The position numbers and the translations under genes are program-made. From Prevotella sp. (GTDB taxonomy: Bacteria > Bacteroidota > Bacteroidia > Bacteroidales > Bacteroidaceae), in NCBI GenBank assembly GCA_017618275.1, contig JAFZUS010000020.1, positions 1 through 43,365 on the forward strand: a stretch of DNA of 43,365 nucleotides. Direction: 5' to 3'. Positions 1 to 7,596 of this stretch are shown here, in pieces; the stretch's first letter is position 1, and each line of letters starts with the position of its first letter. The notes under the pieces are model-generated. The model ran no database searches. It saw only the letters and a program-made list of their open reading frames with translations, and was not told the DNA's origin.

Positions 1-193
1 CAAGCGGTTTGGTATCCGACTGCAAAGATACAACTTTTTTTGAATGTCGATACCTCTTAACCCAAGTTCTTATCGTATGCGGGTTAACATTGTAGTACTC
101 TGCCAGTTCTTCTACGCTGTTGTCGCCACTTAAAAATACTGAGACAATCTCGTCTCTTTTCTCCTTCGGAGTCCTTTGATACATTCTTTTCAT
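1..193 (-). CDS. Partial transposase-like helix-turn-helix protein (OrfA type)
   Basis: The minus-strand frame opens with ATG at 193 and has no stop before the window edge, giving 64 visible codons. The protein starts MKRMYQRTPKEKRDEIVSVF and continues with VEELAEYYNVNPHTIRTWVKRY, a typical HTH_28/IS3-IS66 OrfA-like helix-turn-helix that would bind insertion-sequence ends. The catalytic DDE part would lie outside the window. From about codon 54 the DNA becomes A-rich, and at 23-30 (minus strand) it reads TATCTTTG, a Bacteroidetes -7 promoter box. The frame may therefore be a short fragment fused to the promoter of an off-window gene rather than an intact transposase. The HTH is clear; the family assignment is inferred. 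Confidence 0.6.
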   Translation of the reverse strand, partial: MKRMYQRTPKEKRDEIVSVFLSGDNSVEELAEYYNVNPHTIRTWVKRYRHSKKVVSLQSDTKPL

Positions 194-200
194 AAGTTTA

Positions 201-227
201 ACACATTTATTAAGTTCCTAAATGTGT
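201..227. repeat. Inverted repeat upstream of the HTH transposase ORF
   Basis: ACACATTTA at 201-209 pairs with TAAATGTGT at 219-227, a 9-base perfect stem with a 9-base loop. It lies in the leader of the transposase-like ORF and next to a GTTGAC motif (minus strand, ending about 230) that resembles the sequence before the right-edge transposase start. It may be part of an IS end or a hairpin that limits transposase expression. Boundaries and role are inferred. Confidence 0.4.
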
Positions 228-346
228 CAACCTATATCAGTATAAGACACACAGTGTGCTGGGGCAAGATCAGCCGTCTGAAACTCTCCCAACATTTTAG
301 TGTGAAATATTTGGGAAAAAGTGATGGTAGTTTGCGGGAAAATGTG

Positions 347-354
347 TACCTTTG
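347..354 (+). promoter_or_regulatory. Probable -7 promoter box of the large secreted-protein gene
   Basis: TACCTTTG matches the Bacteroidetes -7 consensus TAnnTTTG and is followed by CAGCGG, 32 bases before the ATG at 387. No good -33 TTTG lies at the usual 19-21-base spacing; a TTTG at 331-334 is too close. The rest of 194-386 holds only the IS-like end and no other gene. Confidence 0.6.
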
Positions 355-386
355 CAGCGGATTAATCAATTGAACACCATAAAATC

Positions 387-3300
387 ATGAGAAAAAACAG
401 ATTATCTCTTGTCAGGGCAGTGCTTACACTGTTCATGGGAGCGACTACCGTATTGACGGCAGAGGCCGCTTCATCGACTATTGACATCACTTTCAAGGGC
501 AGCGGCGAGGCCACTACCGTACAAAGTGTGACAGTAACTAACTTGACGCATACCGACATTGCACCGGTAACACTCTCCGGTTCCTACATCCTGCGTCTGG
601 CCTATACCTCAAGTTCGTCGGACTTGAAGGGCGACCTCAACGGCGACGGAAATGTGGATGCTGCCGACATCACGGCCTGCGTCGGTGCCATCGCCGGCAA
701 TCCCACCTATCAGAAGAATGCCGACGTCAACGGCGACAAGGTGATCAACATTGCCGACGTGCTGTGCATCACCAACATCATCAACGGCTCTACCGCCTCG
801 GCACGTGCCGCCGGAGACTGGTCATTCCAAAAGGCCTCCAAGAAGGTGAAAAAAATGAAATTCAATGAGGGCGACGTGCTGCGCTTCGAGGGAACCTCTG
901 GCGAGATGCGCACCATCGTGGTCAACGCTCCGAAGCAAGACCATACCATATCCTTCTGCTTCTATTCCTGTAAGGATGCCAGCGGCAACACCTACCCCAT
1001 CATCGAGGCCGGAGGTCTGCTCTGGATGGCAGAGGACCTGAAGTGCATGAAAGGCATCTCCGTTCAAAGCCAGGCTGCCAGATATGCCGATGCAGCACGC
1101 AATGGGGGCATGAATCTTGCCCTGAAAATGAGCAACGACGACATCTATTACACCTATTCCGCTGCAAAGAAGGCACTGCCCGAAGGCTGGTCGCTCCCCA
1201 CACTGGGCGAGTTGGATGCCTTTGTGAAGAAATTAGGCGGCTACGACGAGGCTGGCGACAAGATGCAACGCGCTGGCGACCATCCCTTATCGTTCCCCAG
1301 TAAGATCGGTGATCTGCCCGACTCGCTGCAACTGAGCATCAATGCGATGGGATATGTCGGTGAGGACGGCATAACGACCGACTACAGCAGCGGCTACATC
1401 ATGACCGGTACCCGCGAGAATGGCGAGGCGATCTGCATGAGGATTACCGACGGCTATAAACAGGGCTTTATAACTACAAAAGACGGAAACGGCAAGGATG
1501 TCCCCTTGACACTTAAGAGATGCCAAGCCGTACATGTGCGCGGCGTGCGCCCCGCTCCCAGCCCCTACACCGACATGATGGTAGCGCTCTGCGGCAAGAC
1601 GGCCGGAGCCCGTGAGGCAACCAGAGCCGAGGCTGACGGCAGCGCTGAGAAGAATCCCTGGACCGGTGAGGTGAACCCCTACACGGGCACACCCTACGGT
1701 GCATACTACACTGTCGATAACTCTATGAAATGGATATTCGCCGACATTAAGGGACAACACTTCGTCTACGACCAGAACTTTGCGAATGCAAACCGCGGCA
1801 TCTACCGTTATGACGACACACAGTTCTCGCAGATGGCTGAAGCCGACAGTTGGGAGAAGGATGACAACGGGAGGTTCTTGAACATCACCCGACTGAAGAA
1901 GATGTGTGCGCAGAAGATGGCTGACGGCACCTTCCATACCCTTAGGGTTTCTTTCGACCAGAGCGTGCGCGCCCCGGAGGTTGACAATGCTTGGAATAAC
2001 AAATATATGCAGTGGTTGGCCCGCGATATAGAGAATCGCCCCGGCTCGCTCATTTTGCAGGAATACGGCAATCAGGAGCAGGGCTTCGCCCTCCAAAAGA
2101 CCATTACGCTGCCCGGCACCTATACTATGGTGGAGGTGTATGGTTCTGAAAAATCTTTTTCAGATAATAGTGGAAACTTATGGTACACAGAAAATAACGG
2201 TCAATACGGAGATGAGATCTCCCTTAATGAATTCTATATGAAGCGCCTGAACCTTCTGGCTGCCGACTTCAACCAGGATGGCACAGACGACATTGTGGTG
2301 GGCTTCTGCGACAAGTGGATGGTGCTCGACGGAAGGGACTACACCACTGTGCTGGCTAAGCGCACCTTCCCCACCGACTGCGTGCGTGCCTGCGTGGGTG
2401 ACCTTGATGAGAACGGCTACACCGACCTCGGCTTCATCTACCAGTACAACAATCAAATCAATGTGCGCGTGCTGATGGACGATGTCAGCAAGATGGACGA
2501 GACCCAGAACCCCGACATCAATGTCGCTGCCAGTTACGCTGCCACACTGCCTGTGGCTAAGGACGACATCACCTCGTTTCTTGACATCAAGTTTGGCGAC
2601 ATTACCAACACAGGCAACAGCGTGTTATGTCTGGTCGTGCCTTTTGCAGAGTCTCTGAAATCCACTTTCTATGTCCTGGACAGAGGAGTGGGCAACATGC
2701 TTAATCAGACCTATAAACTGGATGAGCAAAGTTCTGTGGTAAGATCAGTACGTCGTGATTTAGATGAGGGTGCGATATACAAACATACCTGCAATTATCC
2801 CAACAGCACGATTGCCGTGGTTCACACCCGCGGATTGGGCGAACGCCCAGACGTGCTGCTGCATGGCGGACTTTATCGCCTTGACAACAGCAACAAATTT
2901 GTGCCCGTACAGATAGAGGGTGTAAAGAACAACCAGATTATCGACGCCGTCATTCCCAGCGACTGTGTGGCAGTAGGACGCTTCACCGCTGACCTTCCTG
3001 ACGGCTATGAGCAATTGGCCTATCTTGGTCATTATTATACTAGCATAGAAACGGCTATGTTTTTCGGCTCCGGTAGCGGGAAATTTGTTCAAGGTTGCGC
3101 TGCTTCGGTATGTTCCAATCTATTGACACCTGTGCCGTCTAATGGAACAATGAAACGTAAAGCGGGGAATGCGAAAGCCTCTGTTAACATAGGTGTTTTC
3201 GAACCCTATATTTTTTCACCTATGGATGGTCCTAAACTAAGATTATGCGCCTATTTCCCAGCGTTCTGCGCTCCATCTTACAGCGACTTGGATGTTCGCC

Positions 3301-4262
3301 GCTTCAAGTTAGTGTCGTGCCAGGCCACAATGACCGAGCCGCGCATCAAGTACATGCTTGCCGCCGCCCCCTACTATAAGGGCTACGAATACACCAACGG
3401 TCCTTCTACGGGGTGGGCGAAAGCAACAAGCGAGACTATTGCGGAAGGCCATTCCAACGGCACCAAGGCATCGCTGATCTTTGGCTACGAGCAGGAGAAC
3501 AAGATTTCCGTCTTCGGCATAGAGATAGGCAAGTTCGGCTTTGAGTTTGAGACAGAGATCAGCCACGAATGGGAGAAGAGCGTCAATACCGCCACCACCT
3601 TCACCTGGGAGTCGGGCTGCTCGACTGATGAAGACGATGTGGTGGGTCTGTCGATGACGCCCGTATGGCTCTACACCTACGAATGTATCGACAGCAACAA
3701 TCCTGACAACATCGGCGAGAAACTGGTCTGCGGCGCACCGTCCACTCCGCGCGACCTGTCAATCACGCTGACCGACTACATGAAGTTGCGTGGCGACCGT
3801 GATGAAATACCCGACCTGAGCACGGTGTTCACCCATACCCCGGGCTATCCCTTCACCTATATCGACAACCCTGATGATCTGGAGCGTATGGGCAGGGGCC
3901 ACATTTGGAGCAATAATAACAAGAACCAATACATGTCGACGGGTTCGGGTAGCACCAATTCGTTGAGTATCTCAATGACGGGTTCTGTAGAAGAAGAAAC
4001 GACGAACACCTTCAGCCTTGAGATGTCGCTTGTAGGCTTTGTAGGAGCATTGAACAACACGGTGAAGGCCGGTGTCGGCGCTGGCTATACCCACACCTGG
4101 TCTACCAGTTACACCACGGAAAAAGGCACCACAGTATCGGGCTCTGTGCCCACGCCGAAGCAACTGGGCGGCGTGCCGATGTTCAATTGGAACCTCTGCC
4201 GCTACGTCATGAACGTCGGTGGCCAGGAGTTCCCCGTAGTCAACTACGTGGTGACGCATTAA
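387..4262 (+). CDS. Large secreted multidomain protein: dockerin-like, FISUMP-like, FG-GAP-like, beta-rich C-terminus
   Basis: The 1291-aa protein starts with a Sec signal peptide (residues 1-27, cleavage after AEA). Residues 30-72 match an N-terminal domain I associate with Prevotella secreted proteins. Residues 82-134 form a type I dockerin-like pair of calcium loops (GDLNGDGNVDAADI and ADVNGDKVINIADV). Residues about 203-390 look like a FISUMP (Fibrobacter succinogenes major paralogous) domain, with GGLLWMAEDL, LPEGWSLPTLGEL and the terminal RGVRP. Residues about 620-690 hold FG-GAP/VCBS-like loops (ADFNQDGTDDIVVGF, GDLDENGYTDLGF). The last 250 residues are Ser/Thr-rich with alternating beta patterns. 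The N-terminal dockerin is unusual, as these are mostly C-terminal. The ATG at 387 directly precedes the signal peptide. Function unknown; an adhesive or polymer-binding surface role is inferred. Confidence 0.8.
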   Translation: MRKNRLSLVRAVLTLFMGATTVLTAEAASSTIDITFKGSGEATTVQSVTVTNLTHTDIAPVTLSGSYILRLAYTSSSSDLKGDLNGDGNVDAADITACVGAIAGNPTYQKNADVNGDKVINIADVLCITNIINGSTASARAAGDWSFQKASKKVKKMKFNEGDVLRFEGTSGEMRTIVVNAPKQDHTISFCFYSCKDASGNTYPIIEAGGLLWMAEDLKCMKGISVQSQAARYADAARNGGMNLALKMSNDDIYYTYSAAKKALPEGWSLPTLGELDAFVKKLGGYDEAGDKMQRAGDHPLSFPSKIGDLPDSLQLSINAMGYVGEDGITTDYSSGYIMTGTRENGEAICMRITDGYKQGFITTKDGNGKDVPLTLKRCQAVHVRGVRPAPSPYTDMMVALCGKTAGAREATRAEADGSAEKNPWTGEVNPYTGTPYGAYYTVDNSMKWIFADIKGQHFVYDQNFANANRGIYRYDDTQFSQMAEADSWEKDDNGRFLNITRLKKMCAQKMADGTFHTLRVSFDQSVRAPEVDNAWNNKYMQWLARDIENRPGSLILQEYGNQEQGFALQKTITLPGTYTMVEVYGSEKSFSDNSGNLWYTENNGQYGDEISLNEFYMKRLNLLAADFNQDGTDDIVVGFCDKWMVLDGRDYTTVLAKRTFPTDCVRACVGDLDENGYTDLGFIYQYNNQINVRVLMDDVSKMDETQNPDINVAASYAATLPVAKDDITSFLDIKFGDITNTGNSVLCLVVPFAESLKSTFYVLDRGVGNMLNQTYKLDEQSSVVRSVRRDLDEGAIYKHTCNYPNSTIAVVHTRGLGERPDVLLHGGLYRLDNSNKFVPVQIEGVKNNQIIDAVIPSDCVAVGRFTADLPDGYEQLAYLGHYYTSIETAMFFGSGSGKFVQGCAASVCSNLLTPVPSNGTMKRKAGNAKASVNIGVFEPYIFSPMDGPKLRLCAYFPAFCAPSYSDLDVRRFKLVSCQATMTEPRIKYMLAAAPYYKGYEYTNGPSTGWAKATSETIAEGHSNGTKASLIFGYEQENKISVFGIEIGKFGFEFETEISHEWEKSVNTATTFTWESGCSTDEDDVVGLSMTPVWLYTYECIDSNNPDNIGEKLVCGAPSTPRDLSITLTDYMKLRGDRDEIPDLSTVFTHTPGYPFTYIDNPDDLERMGRGHIWSNNNKNQYMSTGSGSTNSLSISMTGSVEEETTNTFSLEMSLVGFVGALNNTVKAGVGAGYTHTWSTSYTTEKGTTVSGSVPTPKQLGGVPMFNWNLCRYVMNVGGQEFPVVNYVVTH

Positions 4263-4284
4263 TAATGCAAACATTATATGCCTG

Positions 4285-4337
4285 AAAAAAGGATCTCTCA
4301 GTTTGCTCAAATCAGAGCGGCTGAGAGATCTTTTTTT
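4285..4337. terminator. Bidirectional intrinsic terminator between convergent genes
   Basis: GATCTCTCAG at 4292-4301 pairs perfectly with CTGAGAGATC at 4321-4330, followed by a T7 run (4331-4337) and preceded by an A6 run (4285-4290). It can end transcription of the secreted-protein gene on plus and of the PIN toxin on minus. Confidence 0.85.
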
Positions 4338-4395
4338 CGCACACAAAAAGGACGGTTCCTTCTTTGGGGAAAGAGTATCGGATGATGGAAGAAGG

Positions 4396-4803
4396 CTATC
4401 CTCGCAAGACTTTGATAAACTCGTCGATGCCCACCACGTCGATGTAGGGAAAAGGTGTCTGCTTGAGAATATCGTAGTGATGGTCTTCTGTAACGATATA
4501 GCGGGCATTAGCCTTGAAAGCACAATCTACGAATTTGTCATCATCGGGGTCTGCTGTAATAAGATGAAGATGATAGTAAACCTGAACCATCTTGGTGTTG
4601 GGCAAGTCAATGATAGCGGTTATAACGTTCGAGGCAATCTCTGGTCCAACTTTCTGAGTGAGAATCTCCTCATACTCAGCAAGAATCTCATTCGTGACAC
4701 AAAGTGTGTACTTTCCGTCGACGAAATCGCGCCAAACAGAATAGTAGGCACTACGCCGCGAAAGCGACATCAGCAGACAATTGGTATCGAGAACGATGTT
4801 CAT
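4396..4803 (-). CDS. PIN-domain toxin (putative TA system toxin, PIN family)
   Basis: The 135-aa protein opens with MNIVLDTNCLLMSL, the first acidic motif of PIN ribonucleases (Asp6). It continues with NEILAEYEEIL, which carries the conserved glutamate, then ADPDDDKFVDCA and YIVTEDHHYD, which supply the further acidic metal ligands. Length and motif order fit the 'putative toxin-antitoxin toxin component, PIN family' group (COG1569). Members are metal-dependent RNases, usually held inactive by a partner. The start codon overlaps the stop of the upstream antitoxin by one base (TAATG), which argues for translational coupling. All acidic motifs are present, so it is likely active. The RNA target cannot be read from sequence. 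Confidence 0.85.
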   Translation of the reverse strand: MNIVLDTNCLLMSLSRRSAYYSVWRDFVDGKYTLCVTNEILAEYEEILTQKVGPEIASNVITAIIDLPNTKMVQVYYHLHLITADPDDDKFVDCAFKANARYIVTEDHHYDILKQTPFPYIDVVGIDEFIKVLRG

Positions 4804-5039
4804 TACTGCTTGTATGGTGTGCGCATGTGTTCAGCCTTCCACTCTTCCATCACGCTATCGTTGAGTACACCATCGTCCCAAAGACGGTCGATGGCATCCT
4901 CGGCTCGCTTGGCGAAATACTGGCCAAGCATGCGGCGGATGTCTTGCATCTCCGTTTCTGATGATACTCTGGACACCAATTCCAGCATCTCAATCTGGAA
5001 TGGAGTGAACGGCTTTGCCTGTAAAGTTGCTGCTTCCAT
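4803..5039 (-). CDS. Antitoxin partner of the PIN toxin
   Basis: The 78-aa protein starts MEAATLQAKPFTPFQIEMLE and ends with a DAIDRLWDDGVLNDSVMEEW segment, the layout of small Bacteroidetes proteins encoded just before PIN toxins. It shows no obvious DNA-binding fold. The second half is probably the toxin-wrapping helix, with the conserved LWDDG core. A strong ribosome-binding site (GGAGAA, minus strand, 5045-5050) lies 5 bases before the ATG. The one-base overlap with the toxin gene fits an antitoxin-first operon. The role is inferred from the pairing and from resemblance to PIN-associated antitoxins. Confidence 0.75.
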   Translation of the reverse strand: MEAATLQAKPFTPFQIEMLELVSRVSSETEMQDIRRMLGQYFAKRAEDAIDRLWDDGVLNDSVMEEWKAEHMRTPYKQ

Positions 5040-5069
5040 AACGATTCTCCTTTATATACTATTTGGCTG

Positions 5070-5101
5070 CAAATATAATATAATTCTCTGAAACAAACAA
5101 A
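5070..5101 (-). promoter_or_regulatory. Promoter of the antitoxin-toxin operon
   Basis: On the minus strand TTTG (5101-5098), a 20-base spacer and TATATTTG (5077-5070) match the Bacteroidetes sigma-ABfr consensus. The -7 box ends 31 bases before the antitoxin ATG. Confidence 0.75.
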
Positions 5102-5162
5102 TAAAACAATAAAAACTTACATTTTATGACGAAACTTGAAAACTATACAGCATTATTGAGCG

Positions 5163-5243
5163 CTAGCATCCGTGCCCCGCAGAGGCAGCGCCTGCTATCA
5201 ACAGGGCTGCCCATGTGCGGATATTGCTGAAGTTCTGTGTCAT
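5163..5243 (-). pseudogene. Possible remnant of a third lipoprotein gene (signal-peptide fragment)
   Basis: A 26-codon frame reads MTQNFSNIRTWAALLIAGAA then SAGHGC and stop. It is the charged start and hydrophobic core of a signal peptide and ends at a cysteine, where the two intact neighbouring lipoproteins have NYIRFFSVMLITGVAIAAC. It sits downstream of the GGGG-palindrome copy, just as the next cassette follows the other copy. It may be the decayed start of a third lipoprotein. It is short, so a chance ORF cannot be excluded. The remainder of 5102-5377 holds no other gene. Confidence 0.4.
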
Positions 5244-5271
5244 AGTTATTTGTTTATCTGATTTCGAACCT

Positions 5272-5294
5272 CACACGGGGACAGACCCCGTGTG
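5272..5294. repeat. GGGGACAGACCCC-type palindrome, copy A
   Basis: CACACGGGG (5272-5280) pairs perfectly with CCCCGTGTG (5286-5294) around ACAGA. The core GGGGACAGACCCC resembles REP-like extragenic palindromes. A second related copy follows the neighbouring lipoprotein gene at 7566-7588, and both are flanked by 'acct' on the left. Confidence 0.7.
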
Positions 5295-5310
5295 TCCTCA
5301 AAAGAGTACA

Positions 5311-5345
5311 CAAAAGGGACGGCTCTTTGCAACAAAAGCCGTCCC
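5311..5345 (-). terminator. Intrinsic terminator of the lipoprotein cassette operon
   Basis: GGGACGGCT (5316-5324) pairs with AGCCGTCCC (5337-5345), a perfect 9-base stem, followed on the minus strand by TTTTG (5315-5311). It lies 32 bases past the stop of the lipoprotein gene. Confidence 0.75.
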
Positions 5346-5377
5346 GATGTTATTTTAGAAACGTCCCATTTTTATTA

Positions 5378-7333
5378 TTACGGTTGATAGGTGTAAGGGC
5401 TAGTACTGATACCGTCTGGATATACAGTACCACCGATAGTCACCGTACCGCAAGTGCCGTTATATGCCTTTCCGATGCTGTTGGTAGCATTAGAGCCCTT
5501 CGTAGCAGTAACACGGGTCACGGTGTTCTGAATAGTGATGGTGCCACAAGAGGATTCACTGGTGCCCATGCCTATACCGGAAGCATAACTTCCACCAGTT
5601 GCCTCAACCGTCCCTCCGCTGATTTCAATTGCTCCACAAGAAGAATTATTGTAGCCGCTTCCAATACCAGCACCATAACCTCCCCCTTGGGCCGTTACCG
5701 AGCCGCCGCTAATCTTGATATCACCACAAATGGTACGATTGACGCCGCTTCCGATGCCGGCACTATCATAACCGCCCGTAGCAGTAACTGTGCCACCGCT
5801 GATTTCGATATCACCGCAATTGGAGCCTGAGCCTGCGCCATTACCAATGCCCGTTCCCCCAGAACCACCTTTGGCAGTGACTTTGCCGCCGCTGATGGTG
5901 ATAGCTTCGCAAGTAGAACCAGAGCCGCAGCCGATACCGGGGGCATTATAGCCGCCCGTAGCCGTAATCGTACCACCGCTGATGCTGATGACTCCGCAAG
6001 TGGAGGAACCATAGGTGCCGCCTCCTATACCTGCAGCACCAACATAATTGCCATTTCCGCCCGTTGCCGTAACTGTGCCGCCGCTGATGGTAATATTGCC
6101 GCAGGATGTAGAACGTCCAGCACCGATACCAGCAGCAGCATCGGCGCCGGTGGCTATAACCGTACCGCTATTGATGGTGATGTTGCCGCAGGAGATACTA
6201 GAGCCACCGCCTATGCCGGCACCGTAACCGTTGCTGCTGGCATCGAGCGTTCCCGTTCCTTGTATGGTGAGCGTATATTCCTTGCCCTCACCAGCGCGTT
6301 TTGCAGCCTGAATGCCAGGGTAGGAATGGTAGAATCCCTTCACGGTGTTTGTTGTACCATCTGCCAAATTAATAGTAGCGTCGCCCAAGCATGTGAGGCC
6401 AGCCCATCGGTAACTACCGTCATTTGTGCCGTTGATAGTGACGCCGTTCAGCGTCACCGCTGCGCCGTCGGCGATGGAAATCTTCTTGTTCACACCCAGC
6501 GTTCCTGTCACAACGTCGCCATCAAACAACGTGGTGTTCTCAGTTACGTTTGTCAGATTAACTAAGTCACGATTCATCTTCACCGAAATATCGTAGTAAC
6601 TACCAGCGACCAAATTAGCCCCGGTCTTGTTATAAGAATAGGAGATGCCGCCAACAGTTGTACTGAGGTTCACGGTGCCGGTGGGGGGAATGGCCACGAA
6701 GAGCACATTTGTAGCAGACGTTGGCGTGATGGTATAGTCGTTGGTACCGTCGTTAACAGTCAGCGCAGTTGACGCAGGGATATTAACGTTGGAACCGTCG
6801 GCCTTCTGCTTCAGCGTGAACTTCACGATGGCCTGCTGATTCACAAAATTGGCATTACCAGTGGTGACACTGGTGCCAGAGACTGTAGCGGTAACGTTGG
6901 CCTCAGCGTAGTCGCAATGAGAAGCAATGTATTCCAATGTGCCGTTCTGATTCTCATAGTCCGGGCTGCAGAATTTTAGTTGCAGTTTGTCGCCGTCTTC
7001 GATAGTACCAGTGAGATTGCCTTTCAATGTTGTGGATACACCGCTACTCTGAGCAACAAGTGTACCTTCGAGATCGGCACCCTTTGTGACATTATAAACC
7101 GTCACAGCCTCACCAGCAGCCCATGTGGCATTAAGGGTAGAACCGTCAGGGGTCAGGGCACGGGTGCCTTCGCCTCCCTTTGAAGCCTGCACGGTCATGG
7201 TGTAGGTCTTCGGACCTGTCGGCTGCTGGGGTTCTTCTTTAACGATGTCATCGCTACTTGAACAAGCGGCAATGGCTACTCCTGTTATCAGCATAACAGA
7301 GAAAAAGCGGATGTAATTAAGATATCTCTTCAT
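5378..7333 (-). CDS. Surface lipoprotein: fimbrillin-like N-terminus plus Gly-rich beta-helix repeats
   Basis: I place the start at the ATG at 7333 (MKRYLNYIRFF), giving 651 aa, because TAAGGAGGG at 7349-7341 is a strong ribosome site 8 bases before it; a longer frame to 7384 has no such support. The signal peptide ends in a lipobox with Cys24, followed by SSSDD, which fits the acidic surface-export signal of Bacteroidetes lipoproteins. Residues about 35-290 resemble fimbrillin-type N-terminal domains. Residues about 358-637 contain roughly nine 25-30-residue repeats built on CGxIxISGGTVTATGG and AGIGxG, typical of a right-handed beta helix. The N-terminal half is almost a copy of the next lipoprotein upstream, while the C-terminus is unrelated. 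Likely a surface adhesin or glycan binder; ligand unknown. Confidence 0.8.
   Translation of the reverse strand: MKRYLNYIRFFSVMLITGVAIAACSSSDDIVKEEPQQPTGPKTYTMTVQASKGGEGTRALTPDGSTLNATWAAGEAVTVYNVTKGADLEGTLVAQSSGVSTTLKGNLTGTIEDGDKLQLKFCSPDYENQNGTLEYIASHCDYAEANVTATVSGTSVTTGNANFVNQQAIVKFTLKQKADGSNVNIPASTALTVNDGTNDYTITPTSATNVLFVAIPPTGTVNLSTTVGGISYSYNKTGANLVAGSYYDISVKMNRDLVNLTNVTENTTLFDGDVVTGTLGVNKKISIADGAAVTLNGVTINGTNDGSYRWAGLTCLGDATINLADGTTNTVKGFYHSYPGIQAAKRAGEGKEYTLTIQGTGTLDASSNGYGAGIGGGSSISCGNITINSGTVIATGADAAAGIGAGRSTSCGNITISGGTVTATGGNGNYVGAAGIGGGTYGSSTCGVISISGGTITATGGYNAPGIGCGSGSTCEAITISGGKVTAKGGSGGTGIGNGAGSGSNCGDIEISGGTVTATGGYDSAGIGSGVNRTICGDIKISGGSVTAQGGGYGAGIGSGYNNSSCGAIEISGGTVEATGGSYASGIGMGTSESSCGTITIQNTVTRVTATKGSNATNSIGKAYNGTCGTVTIGGTVYPDGISTSPYTYQP
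6859..6945 (-). repeat. 87-base tract identical to 9681-9767
   Basis: These bases are identical, including third codon positions, to 9681-9767 in the paralogous lipoprotein gene. They encode the segment around SHCDYAEANVTATVSGTSVTT, and the sequences diverge on both sides. This points to recent gene conversion or recombination between the two N-terminal domains. Confidence 0.85.
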
Positions 7334-7346
7334 GGTCATGCCCTCC

Positions 7347-7511
7347 TTATTTCCATTCCCATACACCTTGATCGTCTTTCTCACTTTGGTCTACGTCGGC
7401 ATTACCGTTGCTGTAACTATCGCGTATACCTCGCGTACTCTGCATGAGCATACCAGTTTGACGTAATTTGACGACCTGCATCGTCGGCTTCATGTAATCT
7501 TTTCGTTTCAT
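7347..7511 (-). CDS. Conserved 54-aa peptide preceding the lipoprotein, copy 1
   Basis: This short frame reads MKRKDYMKPTMQVVKLRQTG, then MLMQSTRGIRDSYSNGNAD, and ends in GVWEWK. A near-identical 55-aa copy precedes the other lipoprotein, with mostly conservative changes and an unchanged C-terminus, so it is a real gene. It has a basic N-terminus, an MLM patch and an acidic stretch (DVDQSEKDDQ), with no signal peptide or membrane helix. The stop codon TAA is the first part of the TAAGGAGGG ribosome site of the lipoprotein gene, so translation of the two is probably coupled. The MK-x-Y-MKP-x-MQVV start resembles short Bacteroidales proteins of unknown function; a RiPP-like precursor or leader role is only a possibility. 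Confidence 0.75.
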   Translation of the reverse strand: MKRKDYMKPTMQVVKLRQTGMLMQSTRGIRDSYSNGNADVDQSEKDDQGVWEWK

Positions 7512-7565
7512 TTCTGTGTTATTGTTTAAAAGTTTTTTGTTAGTTATTCATCTCATTGGGAACCT

Positions 7566-7588
7566 CACACTGGGACAGTCCCCATGTG
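7566..7588. repeat. GGGACAGTCCC-type palindrome, copy B
   Basis: GGGAC (7572-7576) and GTCCC (7578-7582) form a perfect palindrome around one A, inside an imperfect CACAC...ATGTG outer stem. It begins 8 bases past the stop of the upstream lipoprotein gene. It matches copy A at 5272-5294 in core and flank. Confidence 0.7.
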
Positions 7589-7596
7589 TCATTGTT

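Noticed and set aside
4303-5091. A 262-codon plus frame across the toxin-antitoxin pair
   Set aside because: It runs antisense to two genes with clear PIN motifs and a clear promoter, and starts inside a terminator.
5420-6260. Regular repeats that could be taken for a CRISPR array
   Set aside because: The repeats are degenerate at DNA level, in frame, and encode beta-helix coils (ISGGTVTATGG); no cas gene is present.
7512-7596. A separate promoter for the second cassette
   Set aside because: No TAnnTTTG box is present in the gap; the TTTTAAAC tract does not fit the consensus.
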